NCBI GenBank assembly: GCA_012962735.1
Contig: DTXA01000066.1
Location: 1 to 10,123, forward strand
Reading direction: 5' to 3'
Source of the DNA: Candidatus Latescibacterota bacterium
GTDB lineage: Bacteria > Latescibacterota > 4484-107 > B68-G9
DNA length: 10,123 bases
How positions within the stretch are numbered: position 1 is the first letter of the stretch; every line of letters starts with the position of its first letter. A program made the position numbers and the translations under genes. Shown one piece after another: positions 1-5,446 of the stretch. The notes under the pieces are model-generated. The model searched no databases, was not told the DNA's origin, and was given only the letters and a program-made list of their open reading frames with translations.

Positions 1-9
1 CTTAGGGGC

Positions 10-49
10 TCCCAAAAAGATCTGAGCGAAGCGAAGAACTTTTTGGGGC
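10..49 (+). repeat. Palindromic repeat, copy 1
   Basis: A 40-base element with perfect 9-base inverted arms, CCCAAAAAG at 11-19 and CTTTTTGGG at 39-47, around a 19-base interior containing GCGAAGCGAAG. A closely similar copy lies at 1101-1141 in the opposite orientation, and a degenerate copy lies at 2424-2461 in the same orientation. The 14-base string AGCGAAGAACTTTT (30-43) is identical in copies 1 and 3, and similarity continues through CTATAT just past the right arm. A frame open from the left window edge reads ...PKKI and stops at TGA 23-25 inside the element, so the unseen upstream gene may end here. It could be a REP-like element or part of a terminator; which one is not decidable from this window. 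Confidence 0.75.
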
Positions 50-52
50 TAT

Positions 53-1099
53 ATGAGGGGTCGATGTCGGATCTGCGGGACTCCTGCCCCGATCCACCTC
101 GGCGTCTGCCTCTCCTGTATAAGGAGGAGGCCGGAGGAGACCCTCCCCTACCTAAGGGAGGCGCACCGGGCCGCCAGGGAGGAGTTTAGGCTTCCCCCCG
201 CACCTCCGAACTCCCCGGATGGTGCCTCCTGTGGGCTCTGCGCCAGGGAGTGCAGGATTGGGGAAGGAGAGATGGGGTACTGTGGGCTCAGGACCGTGCG
301 GGAGGGGAAGTTGGTCCACGTGGCTGGGACGCCCGAGCGGGGCTTCCTGCACTGGTACAGGGATCCCCTTCCCACAAACTGCGTGGCCGACTGGGTATGC
401 GCCGGCCACACCAAGAGGGGGTACCACAACCTGGCGGTCTTCTATGCGAGCTGCTCCCTGGATTGCCTCTTCTGCCAGAACTGGCACTTCCGCACTATGT
501 CCCCGGAGGAGGGGATACTGAGCGCCCAGGACTTGGCGGACAAGGCTACGGGGCGAACTTTCTGCGTCTGTTTCTTCGGCGGAGACCCGTCCTCCCAGAT
601 GCCCCACGCCTTGGCTTCGGGGAAGCTGTTGGCCGAGCGAGGGGTGGCGGTCTGCTGGGAGACCTCTGGACAGGCCTCCCCTGAGCTGATGGACAGGGCT
701 GTGGAGCTCTCGCTCGGGAGCGGCGGCACTGTGAAGTTCGACTTGAAGGCGTACGATGAGGTGCTCCACTTAGCACTGACAGGAAGCTCCAACAGAGCGA
801 GCTTGGAGAACTTCCGCAGGGCCGGGGCCAGGTTCCGGGAAAGGTCGGCCCCCCCCTTAGTGGTGGCCAGCACCCTCCTGGTGCCGGGGTACGTGGACGC
901 CGAGGAGGTCGGGAGGATAGCCCGGTTCATCGCTGAGGTGGACCCAAGGATACCTTACTCCCTCTTGGCCTTCCACCCGGACTTCTTCCTCTACGACCTC
1001 CCTACGACCTCCCGTGGACACGCCTTGGAGGCGGTGGGGGTGGCGCACTCCGCGGGGCTGGAGGAGGTCCGGGTGGGAAACATACACCTTTTGAGCTAA
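53..1099 (+). CDS. Radical SAM protein, PflA-like / COG1180 type
   Basis: Predicted cytoplasmic radical SAM enzyme of 348 residues. The cluster-binding motif CSLDCLFC is visible with C134, C138 and C141, the CxxxCxxC arrangement that holds a 4Fe-4S cluster for S-adenosylmethionine cleavage. A glycine-rich FFGGDP follows, as in the SAM-binding GGE-type strand. Upstream are two more cysteine groups: C5/C8/C19/C22, resembling a small zinc ribbon, and C60/C63/C67/C77 in a CxxCxxxC...GxCG pattern typical of COG1180-type proteins (the AmmeMemoRadiSam and PflA-like group). The substrate is unknown, and no glycyl-radical enzyme, AMMECR1 or Memo gene is in the window. ATG 53 is used because the frame is closed upstream by TGA at 23-25 and no other in-frame start lies between. 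A clear Shine-Dalgarno is lacking; only the GGGG of the repeat precedes it. The gene is bracketed by two inverted repeat copies. Family assignment is firm, specific function is not. Confidence 0.88.
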   Translation: MRGRCRICGTPAPIHLGVCLSCIRRRPEETLPYLREAHRAAREEFRLPPAPPNSPDGASCGLCARECRIGEGEMGYCGLRTVREGKLVHVAGTPERGFLHWYRDPLPTNCVADWVCAGHTKRGYHNLAVFYASCSLDCLFCQNWHFRTMSPEEGILSAQDLADKATGRTFCVCFFGGDPSSQMPHALASGKLLAERGVAVCWETSGQASPELMDRAVELSLGSGGTVKFDLKAYDEVLHLALTGSSNRASLENFRRAGARFRERSAPPLVVASTLLVPGYVDAEEVGRIARFIAEVDPRIPYSLLAFHPDFFLYDLPTTSRGHALEAVGVAHSAGLEEVRVGNIHLLS

Positions 1100-1100
1100 T

Positions 1101-1141
1101 GCCCCAAAAAGTTCTCCGCTTCGCTCCGATGCTTTTTGGGA
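1101..1141 (-). repeat. Palindromic repeat, copy 2 (inverted relative to copy 1)
   Basis: The reverse complement of this 41-base stretch matches copy 1 (10-49) nearly base for base, with differences only in the interior. The arms CCCAAAAAG (1103-1111) and CTTTTTGGG (1132-1140) are perfect inverted repeats around a 20-base loop. It starts two bases after the radical SAM stop codon. As RNA it could fold into a stem and might end transcription, but the T run lies inside the stem and no T tract follows, so it is not a canonical intrinsic terminator. Confidence 0.75.
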
Positions 1142-1167
1142 ATCCTCAGTTCTTCAGTTGGCGTAAA

Positions 1168-1196
1168 TTGGACTGGGGGTACTGAACTCCTAAACC
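1168..1196 (+). promoter_or_regulatory. Weak candidate promoter upstream of the DUF123 remnant and exbB
   Basis: TTGGAC at 1168-1173 is followed after a 17-base spacer by TAAACC at 1191-1196. The first box is a fair match to a sigma-70 -35 element, the second a poor match to a -10 element. It sits in the short gap after repeat copy 2, a sensible place for a promoter of the exbB-exbD unit. The call rests on spacing and position only. Confidence 0.2.
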
Positions 1197-1215
1197 GAGG
1201 AAAGGATATGAGGAG

Positions 1216-1398
1216 ATGGCTCGAGGTCTCTACCTCGTAACTATTCGGTTGGATTGGCCCCGGGATTTGGATATCGGCAGGCTTGGGCGGTTCTACTTCC
1301 CTGCGGGGTATCACGTGTACGTGGACCGGGCCAGAAGATGGAGTTCGGGGGGGAGGGGGAGTGTAGTCTGGCCCGCGAGAAATGGCCGTGGGAGATAG
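1216..1398 (+). pseudogene. Decayed 5' fragment of a DUF123 (GIY-YIG-related) gene
   Basis: The first 41 codons read like the start of the DUF123 family, whose members resemble GIY-YIG nucleases: GLYLVTIRL, then DIGRLGRFYFPAGYHVYV. The family's next conserved residues, usually YVGSA, are YVDRA here, and likeness ends there. The frame continues about 19 uncharacteristic residues and stops at 1398, whereas full members are about twice as long. From about 1333 a neighbouring frame reads SLAREKWPWEI, which loosely resembles the family's ...REK..WHID segment. This suggests a frameshift nearby, possibly at or upstream of the G7 run at 1347-1353. ATG 1216 has AAGGA at 1202-1206 as a plausible ribosome site. 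The 3' end overlaps the exbB start. It is most likely a broken gene; a functional small protein cannot be excluded. Confidence 0.6.
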
Positions 1399-2044
1399 GG
1401 AGGGAGGTATGGAGCAAGGTAACCTGTTGAGCGTGGTGGCGCAGGGAGGATGGCTTATGGTCCCCATCCTGCTGTGCTCCTTTATCGCCTTGGCGGTCGT
1501 GATCGAGCGGTTCCTGACCTTCCGGAGGTTCAGGACGAACTTACAGGGGGTCATGCTCAGGGTGCGGGGAGCCCTCGCCCGGGGGGACCTGGAGGGGGCC
1601 AAGCGGGCATGCGAGGCCGGGGGAGCCATAGTCGGTGTGCTCAAAGCCGGCCTGGAGGCCGCCCCTGCGGGCAGGGAATCGGCAGAGGCGGCCATGGAGG
1701 GGGCAGGCGACAGAGTGGTGTTCGCTCTTGAGCGCAACCTCGGGGTGCTGGCCACCGTGGCGGCCGTGGCTCCCTTGATAGGTTTTCTGGGCACTGTGAC
1801 AGGGATGATCAAGGCTTTTATGGAGATACAGGCCTTAGGGGGGAACGTCAACGCCGACGTGTTGGCCGGGGGGATATGGGAGGCCATGGTGACCACAGCA
1901 GGGGGCCTGAGCGTCGGGATCCCCACCCTCATCTTCTACAACTACTTCGTGGGGAGGGTGGACAGGATCAAATTTGAGATAGAGTCCGCGGCCAACGAAC
2001 TTCTGAAAATCTTAGGGGGAAAATATGAGGCTGCAGCGGGGTAG
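1382..2044 (+). CDS. exbB: ExbB/TolQ/MotA-family proton channel protein
   Basis: Inner-membrane channel subunit that, with ExbD-type partners, uses the proton gradient to drive work at the cell envelope. Three membrane segments are visible: about residues 22-44 (GGWLMVPILLCSFIALAVV), 121-146 and 165-190. Between the first two is a cytoplasmic region. The conserved family core LIGFLGTVTGMI (132-143) and EAMVTTAGGLSVGIPTLIF (167-185) are intact. Length (220 residues) is normal. ATG 1382 gives the longest frame but lacks a ribosome site; ATG 1409 (MEQGNLLSV) fits the usual family N-terminus better, though GGAGGT at 1403-1408 abuts it too closely to be ideal. The true start is therefore uncertain. 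The gene overlaps exbD by 20 bases, so the two are surely cotranslated. TolQ is the alternative name; no tonB, tolA or tolB is visible. Confidence 0.9.
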   Translation: MAVGDREGGMEQGNLLSVVAQGGWLMVPILLCSFIALAVVIERFLTFRRFRTNLQGVMLRVRGALARGDLEGAKRACEAGGAIVGVLKAGLEAAPAGRESAEAAMEGAGDRVVFALERNLGVLATVAAVAPLIGFLGTVTGMIKAFMEIQALGGNVNADVLAGGIWEAMVTTAGGLSVGIPTLIFYNYFVGRVDRIKFEIESAANELLKILGGKYEAAAG

Positions 2045-2438
2045 GAGGATGCTCACGGGTTTTACGGCCATCTCGCTTACGGACATAGTGTTCCTCCTTT
2101 TGGTCTTCTTCCTGCTTTCCTCCACCTTCGTACTTCAGCCGGGGATCAAGGTGGACCTGCCTAAGACGACCGTTCCGGAGATAGCAGCCGAGAGGAGGGT
2201 GGTGATCACCATCACCGCCGACGGGACCCTCTACCTCAACGACAGGAAGGTCTCCCGAGCACTTTTCCCTTCGGCCATCCGCCAGAAGTTGCTCTCGGTG
2301 GGGAACCCCATGGTGGTCCTCAGGGCGGACAAGAGGGTGTCCTTGGAGCTGGCGGTGTGGGTGATGGACGTGGCTAGACAGGCGGGGGCCGAGCGATTCG
2401 CCATAGCCACCCAGACGAAGCCTTCAAAAAGTATCTGA
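2025..2438 (+). CDS. exbD: ExbD/TolR-family biopolymer transport protein
   Basis: Partner of the preceding channel protein, with a short basic cytoplasmic tail (MRLQRGRR), one membrane helix at about residues 17-36, and a periplasmic domain. The helix carries the family's essential aspartate, D20, in LTDIVFLLLVFF, the proton-path residue of ExbD/TolR. The periplasmic part has the expected alternating strands (VVITITADGTLYLNDRKV) and ends at residue 137, a normal length. ATG 2025 is preferred because AGGGGGA precedes it at suitable spacing and the basic tail is typical; ATG 2049 is a possible internal start. The last residues (SKSI) and the TGA stop lie inside repeat copy 3, so the native C-terminus may have been altered by that element. 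TolR is the alternative name. Confidence 0.9.
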   Translation: MRLQRGRRMLTGFTAISLTDIVFLLLVFFLLSSTFVLQPGIKVDLPKTTVPEIAAERRVVITITADGTLYLNDRKVSRALFPSAIRQKLLSVGNPMVVLRADKRVSLELAVWVMDVARQAGAERFAIATQTKPSKSI

Positions 2439-2461
2439 GGGGAGCGAAGAACTTTTAGGGC
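2424..2461 (+). repeat. Palindromic repeat, copy 3 (degenerate)
   Basis: This 38-base stretch has the same orientation as copy 1 and shares ATCTGAG, the 14-base AGCGAAGAACTTTT (2443-2456) and the following CTATAT. The arms are imperfect (CAAAAAG against CTTTTAG), so the hairpin is weaker. It overlaps the final codons and the stop of exbD. The URO-D gene's ribosome site, AGGAGG at 2468-2473, begins just after the CTATAT. Confidence 0.6.
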
Positions 2462-2477
2462 TATATTAGGAGGGAGT

Positions 2478-3527
2478 ATGAACCCACGTGGACGAGTGGA
2501 GGCCGTCCTCAGGCACGAGGTCCCCGACCGGACGCCCTTCACCATCTATGAAAGCAAGCTCCCCCAGTGCTCGGTAGAGCGGAGGCTGCGCAACGAGGGC
2601 TTATGCATCGTGGACCGCAGGCATCCGGTGGTGGAGCTGCGGTACAGAAGGGTGAGCGTGGAGCGGCACGAATACCAAAAAGAAGGTATTCCCTACGTCC
2701 GCACCGTCTGGCACACCCCTGACGGGGACCTCGTGAGGGTGGACAGACCAGCGGGTTTCACCAGTTGGCGGGTGGAGCACGTGTTCAAAGGGCCGGAGGA
2801 TTACAAGAAGCTGATGTGGCTTGCCGTGGACCCCGAACCTGTACCGTGCTACGAGAAATTCCTCAGGGCCCAGGAACAGCTCGGCGAGGACGTATTCCTC
2901 AGGGTAGGTATCGGATCGACCCCCCTGCATCAGATTATGATAGGCTGGATGGGCGTGGAGGCATTCGCGGTGGAATGGGCCGAGAGGAGGGACGAGGTCC
3001 TCAGGCTATACGATGCCTTGGCCGACCAGCAAAGGAAGCTCTTCTCCATTATCGCCCGCTCCCCCGCCTTGGCGGTTAACTACGGCGGCAACGAGGTCCC
3101 GGAGGTTATGGGGCCTCCCAGGTTCAGGGAGTACGTGATACCGCTTTATAAGGAGGCGGCAGAAGTGCTTCATGGGCACGGGAAGCTCTTGGGGGCGCAC
3201 TTAGACGGCAACAACAGGGCCTGGGCCGAGGATATAGCCAACTCCGGACTGGACTACATAGAGGCCTTCACCCCTGCGCCGGATACCGATATGAGCCTTA
3301 AAGAGGCGCTCGAAATCTGGCCGGACAAGGTTTTGTGGATCAACTTCCCCTCCTCTGTCCACCTGTCCCCAGTGGAAGTTGTAGAGCGAACGGCTCGGGA
3401 GCTCATAGAGGCAGCCTCTCCCGGAGATCGCTTCATAATAGGCATAACCGAGGACATCCCCGAGGACCGCTGGCAGGAGAACCTTTTGGCCATCTCAAGG
3501 ACCATAAGGAGCGTATGGGAATCCTGA
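2478..3527 (+). CDS. URO-D/MtaA-superfamily protein
   Basis: A 349-residue protein of the uroporphyrinogen decarboxylase-like TIM-barrel superfamily, which includes haem-pathway decarboxylases and corrinoid methyltransferases such as MtaA and CmuA. It opens with the family-typical RGRVEAVLRHEVPDRTPF and has the late-barrel segments GKLLGAHLDGNN (235-246) and FIIGITEDIPEDRW (319-332). MtaA-type enzymes hold zinc through an HxC motif plus a later cysteine; here the equivalent appears to be H241-L-D243, with T/E near 324-325, so a classical thiolate zinc site seems absent. It is therefore unlikely to be a true HemE, and methyltransferase activity is not assured. ATG 2478 has AGGAGG four bases upstream. 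A Gfo/Idh/MocA enzyme follows after 32 bases, pointing to a shared catabolic role. Substrate unknown. Confidence 0.82.
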   Translation: MNPRGRVEAVLRHEVPDRTPFTIYESKLPQCSVERRLRNEGLCIVDRRHPVVELRYRRVSVERHEYQKEGIPYVRTVWHTPDGDLVRVDRPAGFTSWRVEHVFKGPEDYKKLMWLAVDPEPVPCYEKFLRAQEQLGEDVFLRVGIGSTPLHQIMIGWMGVEAFAVEWAERRDEVLRLYDALADQQRKLFSIIARSPALAVNYGGNEVPEVMGPPRFREYVIPLYKEAAEVLHGHGKLLGAHLDGNNRAWAEDIANSGLDYIEAFTPAPDTDMSLKEALEIWPDKVLWINFPSSVHLSPVEVVERTARELIEAASPGDRFIIGITEDIPEDRWQENLLAISRTIRSVWES

Positions 3528-3547
3528 GGTTCGACTTTAAATTTCCT

Positions 3548-3555
3548 AAGGAGGT
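3548..3555 (+). promoter_or_regulatory. Strong ribosome binding site fixing the oxidoreductase start
   Basis: AAGGAGGT lies four bases before ATG 3560, an almost perfect Shine-Dalgarno. It decides the start: the same frame is open further left (back to 3335), but that extension overlaps the URO-D gene and lacks family similarity. Confidence 0.85.
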
Positions 3556-3559
3556 CATC

Positions 3560-4705
3560 ATGCACCGGGTACGCATCGGGGTCATAGGTACGGGAGGTAT
3601 GGGTACGGGGCACTGCAACACGATGGAGGACATCGAGGAAGTCGAACTGACCGCCGTGTGCGACATAGACGAGGAGGCGTACAAACCCCTTGTCGAGAAG
3701 TACAGCGTACAGGGCTTCCGTGACTACAGGGATTTGGTGGACAGCGGACTGGTCGATGCGGCGATAGTTGCCACCCCTCACTATGACCACCCTCCGATCT
3801 CCATATACGCCATGCGCAAAGGGCTCCATGTGCTTTCCGAGAAGCCCATGGCCGTGACCGTCAAGGCCGCAGAGGAGATGGCGCGGACCGCGGAGGAGAC
3901 CGGGGTGAAGTTCGCCGTTATGTATCAGAGCAGGAGCCTCCCGGTGTACCAGGCGGCCCGTCGCCTCGTAGAAAAAGGGAAACTGGGGGAGATCTACAGG
4001 ACCTGCTTCGTGGACCCCCACTTCCGCACCCAGGCGTACTACAACTCCGCGGGATGGAGGGCCACATGGAGGGGAGAGGGAGGCGGGGTGATAATAAACC
4101 AAGCCCCCCACGGCATAGACCTGTTCATGTGGCTCGGGGGTCTGCCCAGCTGGGTCACCGCCTGGATCCGGACGCGTCTCCACGATATAGAGGTGGAGGA
4201 CGAGGTGCACGCGCTGCTGGACTACCCCAACGGTGCGAGGGGGTATTATTACACAAGCACCGTGGAACACCCCAGCGGAAGTTACATGGAGCTTTGCGGA
4301 GACAAGGGCAAGCTCGTGGTAAGGGACGGGAAGCTGTACTTCTGGGAGCTGGAGGTGCCGGTTTCGGAGTTCGCGAAGACCTCGGACCAGATGTGGGCCA
4401 GCCCTGAGGCCGAGCAGATAGAAGTGCCCCTTGAGGAAAGGGAAACCGGACACAAAGCCATAATCCGGAACTTCGCCCGCTCGATCCTTTACGGGGAACC
4501 CCTGATCTCTCCAGGGGAAGAGGGAGTGTGGTCCGTCGAGTTCCTGAACGCCGTCATCCTCTCGGGGGCGAAGGGAAAGCCGGTCGAGATCCCGATTGAT
4601 AGAGGGGAGTACGAGGCCTTTCTGGAGGAGAAGCGCAGGACCTCCCGGGAGAAGCAGGTGGAACAGACCCTCAGGATCACAGACCCGAGGCACGTGAGAC
4701 GGTGA
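3560..4705 (+). CDS. Gfo/Idh/MocA-family NAD(P)-dependent oxidoreductase
   Basis: Predicted cytoplasmic dehydrogenase of 381 residues acting on a sugar, inositol or related polyol. The N-terminal Rossmann fold shows VRIGVIGTGGMG (4-15) and an acidic residue after the second strand (VCDID, 33-37). The family signature EKP is at 94-96 (LSEKPMAV), with the catalytic-type lysine K95. The C-terminal domain carries GGGVIINQAPHGIDLFMWLGG (174-194), with H184 in the position of the usual active-site histidine. Length is normal. A strong ribosome site sets the start. The gene lies 32 bases after the URO-D gene and 6 before rodZ, so all three could share a transcript. The substrate cannot be read from the sequence; the family is very broad. 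The long tail (IDRGEYEAFLEEKRRTSREKQ) is polar and probably helical. Confidence 0.92.
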   Translation: MHRVRIGVIGTGGMGTGHCNTMEDIEEVELTAVCDIDEEAYKPLVEKYSVQGFRDYRDLVDSGLVDAAIVATPHYDHPPISIYAMRKGLHVLSEKPMAVTVKAAEEMARTAEETGVKFAVMYQSRSLPVYQAARRLVEKGKLGEIYRTCFVDPHFRTQAYYNSAGWRATWRGEGGGVIINQAPHGIDLFMWLGGLPSWVTAWIRTRLHDIEVEDEVHALLDYPNGARGYYYTSTVEHPSGSYMELCGDKGKLVVRDGKLYFWELEVPVSEFAKTSDQMWASPEAEQIEVPLEERETGHKAIIRNFARSILYGEPLISPGEEGVWSVEFLNAVILSGAKGKPVEIPIDRGEYEAFLEEKRRTSREKQVEQTLRITDPRHVRR

Positions 4706-4711
4706 ACCTAT

Positions 4712-5443
4712 ATGTCGCTGCACCAGAAGCTGAAGGAGGCAAGAGAGGCTAAGGGGGTATCCCTCGAGCTCCTCTCCCAGAACACCCGCATCAGACAGGA
4801 GTGCCTCAGTGCTATGGAGGAGGGAGATTTCTCCTTCCTGCCCTGTCCCTACGTGCGGATGTTCGTGAAGGCGTATGCCGAGGAGGTTGGCCTGGACCCC
4901 GATGAAGCCCTGGCCGAGTTCGACAGGGCCTTCCCGCCGGAACCCCCTTCCCGGGTGGAGCCACCTCCTAAGGAAAGTAGAGCCTTTCCGTGGCGCTACG
5001 GGATCGGAATTGGCATCCTGGCTCTGGTGGGCCTGGCGCTCCTTCTGAGCAGGAAGCCCTCCCCTCCACCCATCCACAAGTCCCCTTCGGCGGCCCACGA
5101 CACTCTCGCCCGCCGGGAGCAGCCCCTCCCCAGTCGGGACACCCTCCTGGTCCTGTCCGGATATGCCCAGGAGAAGACGTGGGTGGCGGTAGCCTCGGAC
5201 GGGAAGCTGTTCTACGTCGGGTTTATGCCTATGGATAGGGAGGTGCAGTGGGAGGCGAAGGAACGGCTTGAGCTACTGCTGGGTAAGCCACATGGGGTGA
5301 GGTTCGTTTTGGACGGAAGGCCAGTTGACGACTCCCCCTGGGACCGGGAGCCCGTCCGGGTTCGATGTACACGGAAGGAAGTGGAGGTAGTCCGGAGGTC
5401 CTTCCCCTGGGAAGCCTCCCTGCCCAGGCCTGGTGAGAGGTGA
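4712..5443 (+). CDS. rodZ: RodZ-like membrane-anchored helix-turn-helix protein
   Basis: A 243-residue protein with RodZ architecture. A Cro-like helix-turn-helix (HTH_25) occupies about residues 1-70, with LKEAREAKGVSLELLSQNTRI and YVRMFVKAYAEEVGLDP. A proline-rich linker follows, then a single membrane helix at about 96-112 (YGIGIGILALVGLALLL). A second low-complexity linker leads to a periplasmic DUF4115-like beta domain from about 145 (LVLSGYAQEKTWVAVASDGK). RodZ links the MreB cytoskeleton to the cell-wall machinery in rods; the link here is inferred from architecture, since no mreB is in the window. ATG 4712 lies 6 bases after the oxidoreductase stop and has only a modest ribosome site (GGTGA at 4700-4704), suggesting translational coupling. 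priA follows after 3 bases. A few such proteins are DNA-binding regulators, a less likely alternative. Confidence 0.85.
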   Translation: MSLHQKLKEAREAKGVSLELLSQNTRIRQECLSAMEEGDFSFLPCPYVRMFVKAYAEEVGLDPDEALAEFDRAFPPEPPSRVEPPPKESRAFPWRYGIGIGILALVGLALLLSRKPSPPPIHKSPSAAHDTLARREQPLPSRDTLLVLSGYAQEKTWVAVASDGKLFYVGFMPMDREVQWEAKERLELLLGKPHGVRFVLDGRPVDDSPWDREPVRVRCTRKEVEVVRRSFPWEASLPRPGER

Positions 5444-5446
5444 GAT

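Noticed and set aside
1..168. Second open frame through the left edge, overlapping the radical SAM start
   Set aside because: It reads open from base 1 but has no recognisable content and clashes with the well-supported radical SAM frame.
1101..1141. Intrinsic terminator after the radical SAM gene
   Set aside because: The stem exists, but the T run is part of the stem and no T tract follows; likeness to the other copies makes a repeat the better call.
1096..1932. Open frame of 278 codons on the - strand
   Set aside because: It is antisense to exbB and the DUF123 remnant; the translation is a low-complexity mix of Ala, Pro, Ser and Thr without family features.
3335..3559. Extended N-terminus for the Gfo/Idh/MocA gene
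   Set aside because: The extension overlaps the URO-D gene and shows no family similarity; the AAGGAGGT site before ATG 3560 and the Rossmann start right after it fix the start.
3254..5098. Long open frame of 614 codons on the - strand
   Set aside because: It lies opposite well-supported genes (URO-D, oxidoreductase, rodZ), has no recognisable domain, and long antisense frames are expected in GC-rich DNA with this codon use.
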